Below, piece by piece: positions 15,250-24,084 of a stretch of DNA of 64,000 nucleotides. The stretch is from Streptomyces flaveolus (lineage in GTDB: Bacteria; Actinomycetota; Actinomycetes; Streptomycetales; Streptomycetaceae). The stretch spans positions 221,687-285,686 of the forward strand of contig NZ_BMRV01000012.1 of the NCBI RefSeq assembly GCF_014648815.1, written 5' to 3'. The first letter of the stretch is position 1, and every line of letters starts with the position of its first letter. The notes below the pieces were generated by a model that ran no database searches, had not been told where the DNA came from, and was given only the letters and a program-made list of their open reading frames with translations. Both the position numbers and the translations under genes were made by a program.

Positions 15250-17139
15250 TCACCCGTGGGCGACCCGCACCGGCTCGAACGAGACCCGCGTGCGCTCACC
15301 GCCGTCCGCCCAGACCACCTCGGCACCGGTGCCGTCGGCCATGACCTCCGTGACGGCGTCCGCCAGTGGCCCGGGGCCCGGTTCACCGGTGAGGGCGGCC
15401 AGACAGACGTGCAGCGAGGTGCCGCCCGCGTCGCCGGACAGCCGGGGCAGCTCCGCCCACGGGGCGTACGCGGTGCCCTGCGGGGCGCGGACGGTCTCCG
15501 GCTCGGGACTCCAGCCGTGCAGCCCGTGCAGCGCCGAGACCAGCGGCTCGTCGGGTCCGGTGGCCCACCCGGTGTGGGTGAGGCGGGCCCCGGCCGGGGC
15601 GCCGGTCACCCGGTGCACCCGCAGCTCGTACGGCCCCCGCGCCACGGTCACGCTCTCCACCCGCAGCCCCGGCACCATCGGCGGCCCGCCCGCGAAGACG
15701 GGCCGGTGCCAGGACGCCGCCCAACCCCAGCCGTCGCCGTGCCCCGCGCCGAGGGGATGGATCCGGCGGCGCACACTGCGCCGGCCGTTCACCTCCACCG
15801 ACAGGTGGTTGTCCGCGACGTTGCCGAGGGCCGTCGGGCCGGTGCGGGTCGAGTACGCCTGCCGGCCGTAGTGCGGGTCGTCCTCGGCGGCCGACTCGCC
15901 CTCGTGCGGCCGGACATGGTCGCTGCCGTGGTTGTGCAGCCGTACGATCCCGTCGCCGCGGGTCGACTGCACCAGCAGCCCGGGCGCGGGCAGGGCCAGC
16001 ACCCGGTCGGCCTCCTCGACCGGCGCGGGCTCCTCGACGGCCGTCCACAGCGGGTGACCGGCGGGCGCGAGCAGCGACACGAACGCCTTGGACGCCCAAT
16101 AGGGGGACGCCGGACCGGAGTACGTCTGGAGCGTCGCCTCGTGCGGCCCGTGCCAGCCCAGGCTGAGCAGCCCGTCGTCGGTGAGCGCCCCGCGCTCCAG
16201 GAAGTACCGCAGACTGCCGCTGGCCAGCCGCCGCGAGGCGCCCGGCGTCAGCGGCGTGTGCCCGGTCAGCGTGCCGAGGCCCACCGCCGAGGAGGCGGCG
16301 AAGCGGTACGACAGCGACCGGCCGAAGTGCAGCGGCGCCCCGTCCGCGCCGAACATCGACGCGAACCCGTCGAGGTGCGCGCGCAACCGGTCGCCGTAGT
16401 GCGCGGCGAGGCCGCTGTCGCCGCCCAGGTGGGCGTCGAGCACCGGGTACAGGTGCAGCGCCCAGCCGTTGTAGTGGTCGAAGGCGCGTCCGTCGCCGTC
16501 GGCGTACCAGCCCTCGCCCCGGTACCAGCCCTCCATCAGCTCCAGCGCCCGCCGCCGGGCCGCGGCCGTCTCGGCGTCGCCACGGCCGACCGACTCCAGG
16601 AACCCGGCGACCGTATACGGGAAGAGGTACCAGTTGTTCGGCGCGGGAACGTGACGCAGCGCCCCGCGCAGCCACTCCTCCACCCGGTCCTGCACCCCGG
16701 CGTCGAGGTTCTTCCACAGCCACGGCGCGGTCAGCCTCAGGCCGAGCGCGACCGACGCCGACTCGACCATCGGCTGGCCCTGCACCTCGTGGTCGAGGAT
16801 CAGCGGCCAGGACTCGGTGTCGTCGCGGCCGGGCGTGCGGGTGCCCGAGGCCAGGCCGCGTGCGTAACGGTCCAGCCAGCCGTGCGGATCGTCGCCGCCG
16901 GCGCCCGCGACCCGGAAGGCCGCCGCGAGGAACGTCCGTGCGAACCCCTCCAGCCCGTCGGAGCGCACGCCCGAGCGCGAGGGGCGTCCCGGCAGGTCGA
17001 GCAGGGCACAGCCCGGCGTGCTCCAGCGCCACGCCGCCCACAGCAGACCGTCCGCGACGGCCTCCCAGTGGGCACGGGTGTACCCCGTGAAGGGGCTCAG
17101 CGCACGGTCCTCGGTGGGCAGTTCGAACGGGATGCTCAT
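15250..17139 (-). CDS. DUF2264 family protein, putative polysaccharide-degrading enzyme
   Basis: This 629-aa cytosolic-looking protein spans a full DUF2264: an (alpha/alpha)-toroid-like N-terminal half with ARTFLAAAFRVAG, WPLILDHEVQGQPMVESASV, NNWYLFPYTVAGFLES and FDHYNGWALHLYPVL, then a beta-rich half. The fold resembles heparinase and hyaluronate lyase domains, so a role on uronic-acid or similar sugars is plausible but unproven. It is the last gene of the ABC-importer operon; its ATG at 17139 overlaps the dehydrogenase stop by 4 nt. No signal peptide is present, so the substrate is probably an imported oligosaccharide. Confidence 0.8.
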   Translation of the reverse strand: MSIPFELPTEDRALSPFTGYTRAHWEAVADGLLWAAWRWSTPGCALLDLPGRPSRSGVRSDGLEGFARTFLAAAFRVAGAGGDDPHGWLDRYARGLASGTRTPGRDDTESWPLILDHEVQGQPMVESASVALGLRLTAPWLWKNLDAGVQDRVEEWLRGALRHVPAPNNWYLFPYTVAGFLESVGRGDAETAAARRRALELMEGWYRGEGWYADGDGRAFDHYNGWALHLYPVLDAHLGGDSGLAAHYGDRLRAHLDGFASMFGADGAPLHFGRSLSYRFAASSAVGLGTLTGHTPLTPGASRRLASGSLRYFLERGALTDDGLLSLGWHGPHEATLQTYSGPASPYWASKAFVSLLAPAGHPLWTAVEEPAPVEEADRVLALPAPGLLVQSTRGDGIVRLHNHGSDHVRPHEGESAAEDDPHYGRQAYSTRTGPTALGNVADNHLSVEVNGRRSVRRRIHPLGAGHGDGWGWAASWHRPVFAGGPPMVPGLRVESVTVARGPYELRVHRVTGAPAGARLTHTGWATGPDEPLVSALHGLHGWSPEPETVRAPQGTAYAPWAELPRLSGDAGGTSLHVCLAALTGEPGPGPLADAVTEVMADGTGAEVVWADGGERTRVSFEPVRVAHG

Positions 17140-18176
17140 GCCAGGAACGCCAGCCTTTCGCGTCGTACGGGATGGAGGAAGCCGGCACCGGACGCCCAGC
17201 GGGCGGTCTCGGCGAGGGCGAGGTCGGCCAGGCGGCGCCACTCGTTGCCCTCGGAACCGGCGAGGTGCGGGGTGATCAGCGCGTTGTCGCAGTCCCACAG
17301 CGGATGCTCCGGCGGCAGCACCTCGGGGTCGGTGACGTCCAGCACGGCCCGGATCCGGCCCGCGAGGACGGCGTCGGTGAGCGCCTCCTGGTCGAGGACC
17401 GCGCCGCGCGAGGTGTTGATCAGCACGCCCCCGGCCGGCATCGCGTCGATGAGCGCACGGCCGACCAGGCCACGCGTCTCGGGCAGCAGCGGCGTGTGCA
17501 CGCTGACGGTGTCGCAGCGCGCGAACAGTTCCGGCAGCCCGACGCGTTCGACGCCGAGCGCGGCGGCGTCCGCGTCGCTGACGTACGGGTCGTGCAGCAG
17601 GACCTCGACGTCGTGCGGGCGCAGCAGCTCGATGACCCGGCGGCCGATCAGCGACGCCGACAGGATGCCGACCGTGCGGCGGTAGTTGCCGACGCCGCGC
17701 GGGGTGCGCAGCCAGTTGCCGCGGGTGCGGGACAGCCGGAAGTCGCGGGCTCGTTCCAGCACCCGCTTGCCGGTCAGCAGGATCATGCCGAGGGTGTACT
17801 CGGCCACCGGTACGGCGTTGGCCGCGGCGGCCGAGGAGACCTCGATCCCGCGTTCCCAGCACGCGTCGGTGACATGGCCGCGGACGCTGCCCGCCGTGTG
17901 CACCACGGCCCGCAGCCGCGGCGCCGTCCGCAGCACCGACGCGTCCAGCGGCGGACAGCCCCAGCCGGTGATCAGCAGGTCGGCGCCGGCCAGGAGCGAC
18001 CTGGCGCGCGGGGTCGACAGGTCGTCCAGCGCGGGCAGCGGGGCGAGGTCGCAGACCCGGCGGAAGGCGCCGAGCGACTCGGGATCGAGGACGGCCTCGG
18101 CGGCGTCCCGGGACATGGCCACGACGGCCCGGGGGCGGGATCCGCGGCCGGGGGTGTCGGGGGCGTGCACGGTCAC
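17136..18176 (-). CDS. D-isomer-specific 2-hydroxyacid dehydrogenase
   Basis: The GTG start at 18176 overlaps the permease stop (GTGA) and gives 346 aa; the longer open frame upstream is inside the permease. The NAD-binding domain includes VGILSASLIGRRVIELLRPHDVEVLLHDPYVSD, and INTSRGAVLDQEAL precedes catalytic residues in DVTDPEVLPPEHPLW and NALITPHLAGSEGNEW. The glycine-rich loop here is GILSASLIGRR rather than GxGxxG, slightly unusual. It reduces or oxidises a 2-keto/hydroxy acid, perhaps from sugar breakdown, since it lies in an ABC sugar-uptake operon. The substrate is unknown. Confidence 0.87.
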   Translation of the reverse strand: MTVHAPDTPGRGSRPRAVVAMSRDAAEAVLDPESLGAFRRVCDLAPLPALDDLSTPRARSLLAGADLLITGWGCPPLDASVLRTAPRLRAVVHTAGSVRGHVTDACWERGIEVSSAAAANAVPVAEYTLGMILLTGKRVLERARDFRLSRTRGNWLRTPRGVGNYRRTVGILSASLIGRRVIELLRPHDVEVLLHDPYVSDADAAALGVERVGLPELFARCDTVSVHTPLLPETRGLVGRALIDAMPAGGVLINTSRGAVLDQEALTDAVLAGRIRAVLDVTDPEVLPPEHPLWDCDNALITPHLAGSEGNEWRRLADLALAETARWASGAGFLHPVRRERLAFLA

Positions 18177-19036
18177 TTGACGGCTCCGGCGGTCAGCCCG
18201 CTCCGCCAGAAGCGCTGGAGCAGGACGAAGGCGAGGATGAGCGGCAGTACGGCCAGCAGCGACCCCATGATGACCACCGGGTAGTACTCCGGCGAGACGG
18301 ACGCCGAACTGTTCCACTGGTACAGGCCGAGGCTGACGGGATACAGGTCCTGGTCGGACAGCATCACCATGGGCAGGAAGAAGTTGTTCCAGATCGCGGT
18401 GAGCTGGAAGAGGAAGACGGTGATCAGCCCGGGGCCGAGCATCCGCAGCGCCACGCGCACATACGTGGTCAGCTCGCCCGCCCCGTCCACCCGCGCCGCC
18501 TCCAGCACCTCGTCGGGTACGTAGCCCCGGCTGAACATGCGGCCGAGGTAGACGCCGAACGGGTTGAACAGCACCGGGATGAACACCGCCCAGAAGGTGT
18601 TGACCAGTCCGGCCGCGGACGCCATCAGGTACAGCGGCAGCGCGAGGACGGTCTGCGGCACCATGACCGCCGCCAGCACCAGGCCGAACAGCTTCTCCTT
18701 GTGCCGGAAGCGGTACTTGTCGAAGGCGTAGCCGCAGGCGACGCTCAGCAGCGAGCCCACCGCGGCGCCGAGGACCGCGTACAGCAGGCTGTTGAGGTAC
18801 CAGCGGCCGTACAGCCCGCCGTCCATGGCGAACAGGTCCTGGAAGTTGCGCACGAAGGAGAAGTCGCTCAGGGACAGCAGGTCGCTGCTGAACAGCGCGT
18901 CCCGGCTCTTGGAGGCGGCGAGCACCAGCCACAGCACGGGCAGCAGCGTGTAGAGGACGGAGACCGCGACGACCACGTTGACCGTCGTACGGCCCAGCAG
19001 TCCCGGGCGGAGCAGGGAGCTGTCGGTGGCGCTCAT
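18173..19036 (-). CDS. Sugar ABC transporter permease (MalG-type)
   Basis: This 287-aa protein has six predicted helices and the inner-membrane EAA loop DEVLEAARVDGAGELTTYVRVALRMLGPG near residue 190, which docks the ATPase. It matches CUT1 permeases of the MalG class. The ATG at 19036 overlaps the first permease's stop (ATGA). With the partner permease and lipoprotein it forms an importer that lacks its own ATPase gene; in Streptomyces the shared ATPase MsiK usually supplies it. Confidence 0.92.
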   Translation of the reverse strand: MSATDSSLLRPGLLGRTTVNVVVAVSVLYTLLPVLWLVLAASKSRDALFSSDLLSLSDFSFVRNFQDLFAMDGGLYGRWYLNSLLYAVLGAAVGSLLSVACGYAFDKYRFRHKEKLFGLVLAAVMVPQTVLALPLYLMASAAGLVNTFWAVFIPVLFNPFGVYLGRMFSRGYVPDEVLEAARVDGAGELTTYVRVALRMLGPGLITVFLFQLTAIWNNFFLPMVMLSDQDLYPVSLGLYQWNSSASVSPEYYPVVIMGSLLAVLPLILAFVLLQRFWRSGLTAGAVK

Positions 19037-20022
19037 CGGGCCTCCTCGGCGGAGTCGGCGCGGCTGGTGAAGCGGGTGACGCCGTAGGACAGGGCGATGG
19101 TGCAGACGAGCAGGACGACCGAGGCGGCCGCCGCCAGGCTGTAGTTGGTGCGGGTGAACGCCGCGTCGTAGATGTACATGCTCGGCGAGAACCGGGAGTT
19201 GATCATGGGGGAGGACTGGCTGAGCAGCATGGGCTCGGTGAAGAGCTGGAGCGCCCAGATCAGGGTGAAGATGGCGACCATGACGATCGAGGCGCGCACC
19301 AGCGGAGTCTTCACCTGGAGCGCGGTGCGTACCGGCCCGGCGCCGTCGACCACCGACGCCTCGATCACCTCGCGGGGCACGGCCTGCAGGGCGGCGTAGA
19401 AGACCACCATGTTGTAGCCGAGGTTGCTCCACAGGGCGATGTTGACGATGGACGGGATCACCGTGTGGATGCCGAGGAAGTCGATCGTGACGTCGGCGCG
19501 GGCGAACAGGTCGATCACCGGGCTGATGCCCGGCGTGTACAGGTACAGCCAGATCAGGGCCGCGATGATGCCCGGTACGGCGTGCGGCAGGAACAGGCCC
19601 AGCTGGGCGAAGGCGCGCAGCCGCACCACGCCCGAGTCGAGCAGCAGGGCGAGGGCGAGCGCGCCGGCGACCATGAGGGGGATGTAGATCAGGCAGTACA
19701 GCGCGACCGTGCCGAGCCCGCCGAGGAAGGTGGGGTCGGTGAGGACGGCCGCGTAGCTGCGCAGGCCGACGAAGACGGTGCGTTCGGGGCCGAAGCCGAG
19801 GCCGGGCTGGTCGTCGCTGAAGAAGCTGAGGTAGACGGCCGTGCCGACGGGGATCAGGAAGACGGTGACCAGCAGGGCGAAGAAGGGCGTCATCAGGACG
19901 CCGCACGCGGTCAGTCGGCGGCGTCCGGCCGCCCTGCGGGCGCGCAGGCCCGCGGCGGCGGACTCCGGGCCGGTGGTGCGCGCGGTGCCGGCCGGCACCC
20001 GGGGCTGAGTGGTCGTGGTCAT
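19033..20022 (-). CDS. Sugar ABC transporter permease (MalF-type)
   Basis: This 329-aa CUT1 permease has a cytoplasmic Arg-rich N-terminus, about six helices and the EAA motif PREVIEASVVDGAGPVRTALQVKTPLVRASI. ATG 20022 is the start, 26 nt downstream of the binding-protein gene. The protein pairs with the following permease. No sugar specificity can be read; operon enzymes suggest an oligosaccharide bearing acidic or modified sugars. Confidence 0.92.
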   Translation of the reverse strand: MTTTTQPRVPAGTARTTGPESAAAGLRARRAAGRRRLTACGVLMTPFFALLVTVFLIPVGTAVYLSFFSDDQPGLGFGPERTVFVGLRSYAAVLTDPTFLGGLGTVALYCLIYIPLMVAGALALALLLDSGVVRLRAFAQLGLFLPHAVPGIIAALIWLYLYTPGISPVIDLFARADVTIDFLGIHTVIPSIVNIALWSNLGYNMVVFYAALQAVPREVIEASVVDGAGPVRTALQVKTPLVRASIVMVAIFTLIWALQLFTEPMLLSQSSPMINSRFSPSMYIYDAAFTRTNYSLAAAASVVLLVCTIALSYGVTRFTSRADSAEEAR

Positions 20023-20048
20023 GGGGGTGTCACCTGCCTTTCGTCGGC

Positions 20049-21380
20049 TCAGGTGCTGCGCTGGGTGGTGGACAGGCCGAGGGCCTTGAGGTCGGGCATG
20101 GTGCCTTCCTGCGCCGTGCGCAGGGACTGGACCAGGGAGCCCTGGCCGGCGCCGACCCGGGCGAAGGAGTCCTGCATGACCTTCTGGGTGGCGCTCATCC
20201 GCGGGCCCCACAGCCAGCCCTCGCCGATCTTCGGGGCCTCCTGCTCGAAGAGGCCGTAGATGTCCTGTCCGCCGTAGTAGGACCGGTCGAAGGCCTCGCG
20301 CCCCACCGACACCAGACCGGGGGCGGCCGGGTACTGGCTGCTGGTGCCGCTGGACAGACGGGCGCGCAGGGCGTCGGGGTGGGAGACCTGCCACTCGATG
20401 AACTCCATGGCGGCCTCGGGGTGGCGGCTGTCCTTGGTGACGGCGAAGGTGGAGCCGCCGTGCATGCCGACGGAAGGGCCGGCGGTGTCCCACTGCGGCA
20501 GCGGGGCGATCCGCCACTGCCCCTTCTGTCCGGGCCGCGCGTTCATCTGGGCGCCCGCGTCCCAGGCGCCGCTGAGCCGGGTGAGGACCAGTCCGTTGCC
20601 GAGCTGCGCGTCGGACTGCCTGCTCTCCACGGCGTTCATGAAGACGTCGTCCCGGTCGATGAGCCGCTGCCAGTAGTCCGCGACCCGCCGGGAGGGCGCG
20701 TCGGCGAGGGAGACGTTCCAGGCACCGCGCGAGGTGTCGAACCACTGGGCACCCGCCTGCCAGGCGTACGCCGCGAACTGGGTCATCCCGTCGGTGGGGA
20801 ACAGCACCAGCCGCCGCCCGGGTGCCGTGCGGCGCACGGTGGCGGCCTGCTCGGCGAACTCGTCCCAGGTGCGCGCCGGCCGGAGGCCGTAGTGGTCGAA
20901 CAGATCGGCGCGGTAGTGCATCACCATGGGCTCGACGTCCAGCGGCACGCTGAACACCCGGCCCTCGAAGGTGGTCTGGCCGAGCGCCTGCGGCAGCAGC
21001 TTGCGGCGCAGGCCGTCGCCGACCAGGTCGGTGATGTCGCGGGCGACGCCGTCGATGGCGTATCCCGGCACCTGCGGATACTCGATGGTGGCGACGTCGG
21101 GCGCGTTGCCGGCCCGGGCGGCGTTGCTGAGCTTGGCGTATCCGCCCTGCCCGCCGGAGGGGATCTGCTGGAACTCCACCTGGATGTTCCGGTGCGTGCG
21201 GTTGAAGGCGTCGACCACCTCCTGGCTGCCGCGCAGGGCGGACCAGAAGGTGATGCGGGTGGTGGTGCCCGTGCGGGCCGACGAGGCGCCGTTCCCTCCG
21301 TGGCAGGCGCTTGTGGCTCCTGTCAGGGGTACGGCGGCCATCGCGGCGAGCACGGAGCGACGGCTGGGTCGTCCGGGCAT
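20049..21380 (-). CDS. Sugar-binding lipoprotein of the ABC importer
   Basis: From ATG 21380 the product has 443 aa with a lipoprotein signal: Arg-rich n-region (MPGRPSRRSVLAAMAAVPL) and a lipobox ending TSAC, placing the lipidated Cys near residue 26. The SBP family-1 fold follows: ITFWSALRGSQEVVDAFN, NAPDVATIEYPQVPGYA, PLDVEPMVMHYRADLFDHYG and HPEAAMEFIEWQ. The twin Arg-Arg near the start may indicate Tat export. It is the first gene of a five-gene operon and faces a palindromic operator at 21493-21506. Confidence 0.92.
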   Translation of the reverse strand: MPGRPSRRSVLAAMAAVPLTGATSACHGGNGASSARTGTTTRITFWSALRGSQEVVDAFNRTHRNIQVEFQQIPSGGQGGYAKLSNAARAGNAPDVATIEYPQVPGYAIDGVARDITDLVGDGLRRKLLPQALGQTTFEGRVFSVPLDVEPMVMHYRADLFDHYGLRPARTWDEFAEQAATVRRTAPGRRLVLFPTDGMTQFAAYAWQAGAQWFDTSRGAWNVSLADAPSRRVADYWQRLIDRDDVFMNAVESRQSDAQLGNGLVLTRLSGAWDAGAQMNARPGQKGQWRIAPLPQWDTAGPSVGMHGGSTFAVTKDSRHPEAAMEFIEWQVSHPDALRARLSSGTSSQYPAAPGLVSVGREAFDRSYYGGQDIYGLFEQEAPKIGEGWLWGPRMSATQKVMQDSFARVGAGQGSLVQSLRTAQEGTMPDLKALGLSTTQRST

Positions 21381-21492
21381 GGCGGCTCCCACGGCTCCTG
21401 CGTGCCCGCGGCTGCGGGCACGGCTGTTGGGGACACGGGAATCCTGGACCGGCCCGACACAAACGGTCAATAGATCGATCAGAGGAAAATAA

Positions 21493-21506
21493 AGCGTTCA
21501 AACGCT
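21493..21506. promoter_or_regulatory. Candidate operator upstream of the sugar ABC operon
   Basis: AGCGTT-CA-AACGCT is a perfect 6-bp inverted repeat abutting the stop codon of the hybrid regulator gene and 112 nt upstream of the lipoprotein start. A related sequence (10 of 14 bases) lies upstream of the regulator itself at 22632-22645. Confidence 0.55.
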
Positions 21507-22609
21507 CATCCTGTCGGCCGTCCACCGTCGGCCACCCGCCGGGTCGACCCCCGCACCATCAGCCGCGGCAACAGCTCGACGCGCCGCGCGGGCCGCCCCC
21601 CGGCCTCCCGCAGCCGCGCGAGCAGCAGCTCGGCGGCCACCCGGCCGACCTCCGCGCGGGGCGGGGACACGGCCGTCAGCGGCGGCGTGGCGAGCCCGGC
21701 CACCACGTCGTCGTACGCCACGACCGAGCAGTCCTCGGGCACCCGTACCGCCTCGTCCGCCAGCCGTTGCACGATCATCAACGCGTCCACGTCGCCGTGC
21801 AGCACGACCGCCGTCGCCCCCGTCGAGCGCAGCAGCACCGGCAGCTCGGCCGTCTCCTGGGCGGAGTACGGACCCTCGGGCCCCGACTCCGGTGCGCTCA
21901 GCGCCCACGCCCAGTGCTCCACCAGCGGATGGGCCCCGGCGATCTCGGCGAACGCGGCCCGCAGGGTGCGCGCCGTCGGACTGTCGTCCCGGGTCGCGAA
22001 CACGATGCGCCGGTGACCGAGTCCCACCAGGTGCTCCACGGCCAGGTGCGCCCCGTACCAGTGGTCCGAGCACACCGAGTCCAGCACGTGCGGTGCGCTG
22101 CCGCGTCGCGGCCGGCGTTCCATCAGCACCGTCGGCACGTCCAGCCCCGCCAGCCACCCGTAGTCGGCCTCCTCGGCGGCCAGGCTGCTCCACCGGGGCG
22201 CGAGCAGCAGCCCCCGGGCGCCGTCCTCCAGGGCCCGCTCGACCAGCGGGCGTTCGGCGCCGGCCGCCTGGGGCGCGATGTGCAGCGCGAGGCGCACACC
22301 CGCCTCCTCCAGCACCGTGCGGGCGCCGTGCAGCGTCTCGTTCAGGTACGAGTGCCGCTCCGGCACCACCACGGCCACCCGGTCGCCGTCGGCGAGGTCG
22401 CGGGTCAACACCTCGGCGGCGGGCAGCGTGGAGCGGACGACACCGTGTCCGCGCCGCAGCCTGCCCTCCCGCGTCAGCTCCTCCACGTCCCGGCGGACCG
22501 TCACCACCGAGACCTGCAACTCGTCGGCGAGGTCGCGCACCCGCGCGGTACCGCGCGCCTGGACCGCCGCCAGGATCCGCTGCCGCCTGACATCGACCGG
22601 CTCCCGCAT
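21506..22609 (-). CDS. DeoR-type HTH fused to LacI-type sugar-binding domain
   Basis: This 367-aa regulator has an N-terminal DeoR helix-turn-helix (RRQRILAAVQARGTARVRDLADELQVSVVTVRRDVEELTREG, about 9-50). The rest is a LacI/periplasmic-binding-like effector domain (VAVVVPERHSYLNETLHGARTVLEEAGVRL..., DSVCSDHWYGAHLAVEHLVGLGHRRIVFAT, VSPPRAEVGRVAAELLL) instead of the usual DeoR sugar-phosphate domain. It therefore probably senses a free sugar imported by the adjacent system. It lies directly upstream of, and codirectional with, the ABC operon. Two related palindromes suggest control of both itself and the importer. Confidence 0.87.
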   Translation of the reverse strand: MREPVDVRRQRILAAVQARGTARVRDLADELQVSVVTVRRDVEELTREGRLRRGHGVVRSTLPAAEVLTRDLADGDRVAVVVPERHSYLNETLHGARTVLEEAGVRLALHIAPQAAGAERPLVERALEDGARGLLLAPRWSSLAAEEADYGWLAGLDVPTVLMERRPRRGSAPHVLDSVCSDHWYGAHLAVEHLVGLGHRRIVFATRDDSPTARTLRAAFAEIAGAHPLVEHWAWALSAPESGPEGPYSAQETAELPVLLRSTGATAVVLHGDVDALMIVQRLADEAVRVPEDCSVVAYDDVVAGLATPPLTAVSPPRAEVGRVAAELLLARLREAGGRPARRVELLPRLMVRGSTRRVADGGRPTG

Positions 22610-22631
22610 CAGGACTCCCCACCCGCAGATG

Positions 22632-22645
22632 TTCGTTTGAGCGAT
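22632..22645. promoter_or_regulatory. Second copy of the DeoR/LacI-hybrid operator motif
   Basis: TTCGTTTGAGCGAT matches 10 of 14 bases of the reverse complement of the 21493-21506 palindrome and keeps the CGTTTGA core. It lies 22 nt upstream of the regulator's ATG, suggesting autoregulation. Confidence 0.4.
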
Positions 22646-22700
22646 TCGGCGTCATCATAACGATCGCTCGTGCCGGGTGTGTGCGCCTCGGAGTACCGGA

Positions 22701-22994
22701 CTACGGCTCGGGGTCCGCGAGCAGCGGACCCAGCGGGCCCAGGTCGAGGTTGAGGTCGCCGCGGCTCAGGCCGTGCTGCGCGCACAGGTCGTCCATGCGC
22801 CGGTCGAGCAGCATCAGCGCCGTGCCCAGCCGGTCCTCCTGCTCGGCGCTGAGCGTGCCCTCGTCGAAACGGCGCACGGCCTGGCGTTCCATGAGCTGTC
22901 GCAGCAGCTCGACGACGGTGAGCACCAGCGCGGCCAGGTCGTTCGTGACGCGCTCGGGGTCCAGGTCGAGGGCGTGTGCACGGGGCGCGGTCAC
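22701..22994 (-). CDS. gvpK: Gas vesicle protein GvpK
   Basis: This last gene of the gas-vesicle operon encodes 97 aa from a GTG that overlaps the gvpS stop (GTGA). An in-frame ATG at 23015 would add seven residues inside gvpS. GvpK landmarks are LDLDPERVTNDLAALVLTVVELLRQLMERQAVRRF and LGTALMLLDRRMDDLCAQHGL. GvpK is required for vesicle assembly in haloarchaea; its mechanism is unclear. Length is typical of actinobacterial GvpK. Confidence 0.9.
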   Translation of the reverse strand: MTAPRAHALDLDPERVTNDLAALVLTVVELLRQLMERQAVRRFDEGTLSAEQEDRLGTALMLLDRRMDDLCAQHGLSRGDLNLDLGPLGPLLADPEP

Positions 22995-23239
22995 AGCGGC
23001 CCGCTGTCCGGCCACGGCGCGGGCACACGTTCGTTCACCGACGACAGCAGGGCGTGCAGGGAGATCCGCACCAGGGGGACGTCGGCGATGGCCAGGACCA
23101 GGTCCCCGCTGACGACGACGCCGGTCGCCAGCACGCGGTCCAGGAGGTCGACCAGGGGCACCCCGACCGGCGCGTAGGGCTCGGGCCCGCCCCAGGGCAC
23201 GGGCGCCGGGCCCGGCGTACGGGTGTCCGCGGCGGTCAC
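22991..23239 (-). CDS. gvpS: Gas vesicle protein GvpS (GvpA-like)
   Basis: The GTG start at 23239 overlaps the gvpL stop, giving 82 aa. The core PLVDLLDRVLATGVVVSGDLVLAIADVPLVRISLHALLSSV is a GvpA-type shell/adaptor domain. In Streptomyces clusters the GvpA-like gene in this position is called gvpS. It is a minor shell or nucleation component by analogy with GvpJ/GvpM. Confidence 0.88.
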   Translation of the reverse strand: MTAADTRTPGPAPVPWGGPEPYAPVGVPLVDLLDRVLATGVVVSGDLVLAIADVPLVRISLHALLSSVNERVPAPWPDSGPL

Positions 23240-24084
23240 GAGCGGGCCTCCTGCCGGGTGTGCTCCCGCCGGGCCCGGTCCGGTTCCTCGTCCCAGCGGG
23301 CGAAGGAGTACGGGATCCACGGGCCCGAGGCGCTGATCTCGACGGTGGGGTACGGACGGTCCGTGGTGAGCCCGGCCAGCGCGCGGGCGAAGGCGGCGCC
23401 CTCCGCGTCTTCCACGAGGTAGGCGCAGTTCAGCAGTTGAGGGGAGCGCCGGCCCGTCAGCCGCTCGCTCTGCGGACGGTGCCGGGTCGCCGCGACGGCG
23501 TACCTCCGCAGTTCCGCGTCCACGGCCTCCGCCTCGGCCAGGGCCTTCGCGTGCGCGCCCTGCCGGTCGCGGCTCCGCGCGCTGGCCCGGCTCAGGTAGG
23601 CACGACCGCCCGTGCCGGCGCCGGCAGGAGTGAGCGCCGCCTTGGAGGCGGGTCCGGCGGCGTGCACCTTCACCGCCCATTCCGTGCGGCCGTGCAGACG
23701 GTCGAGCAGTGCGCTCAGCTCCGCCGCACGGGAGGCGACCGCCTGCCGCGCACTCCGGTCGCCGCGGTAGAGGGTCGCCAGCGGCAGCGGGACGACGGAG
23801 CGGCCCTGACCGACCGCGGCCTCGACGCCCCGGTGGTGGGCGCGGGCGCACCGTTCCAGGTCGTCGGGCCGGCCCAGGCGCTCCGCCAGTGCCTCGTCGT
23901 CGAACAGGGCCGTGGGGACGTCCTGGACGAGCAGGCACAGGCCCTCCGCGTGCAGCACGCGCAGCGGGCCGCCCTCCTCGTGACCGGTCGTCGCGGCCAG
24001 GACGGCGGGGTCCGGCGGGGTGCGGGTGACGGCGAACGCGCAGACGAGACCCCAGGCCGCGGGGCCGGCCGGGCGCCCGTTCAC
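23236..24084 (-). CDS. gvpL: Gas vesicle protein GvpL (GvpL/F family)
   Basis: GTG 24084 overlaps the gvpJ stop and gives 282 aa; the longer frame to 24210 lies inside gvpJ. The sequence carries GvpL/F features: WGLVCAFAVTR at the start, VVPLPLATLYRGDRSARQAV in the middle, and LLNCAYLVEDAEGAAFARAL with GPWIPYSFA at the end. GvpL/F proteins are minor components thought to start assembly. Confidence 0.88.
   Translation of the reverse strand: MNGRPAGPAAWGLVCAFAVTRTPPDPAVLAATTGHEEGGPLRVLHAEGLCLLVQDVPTALFDDEALAERLGRPDDLERCARAHHRGVEAAVGQGRSVVPLPLATLYRGDRSARQAVASRAAELSALLDRLHGRTEWAVKVHAAGPASKAALTPAGAGTGGRAYLSRASARSRDRQGAHAKALAEAEAVDAELRRYAVAATRHRPQSERLTGRRSPQLLNCAYLVEDAEGAAFARALAGLTTDRPYPTVEISASGPWIPYSFARWDEEPDRARREHTRQEARS

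Noticed and set aside
22701..23015. gvpK start at ATG 23015
   Set aside because: It would lie inside gvpS, whereas GTG 22994 overlaps the gvpS stop in the same way as other junctions of the operon.
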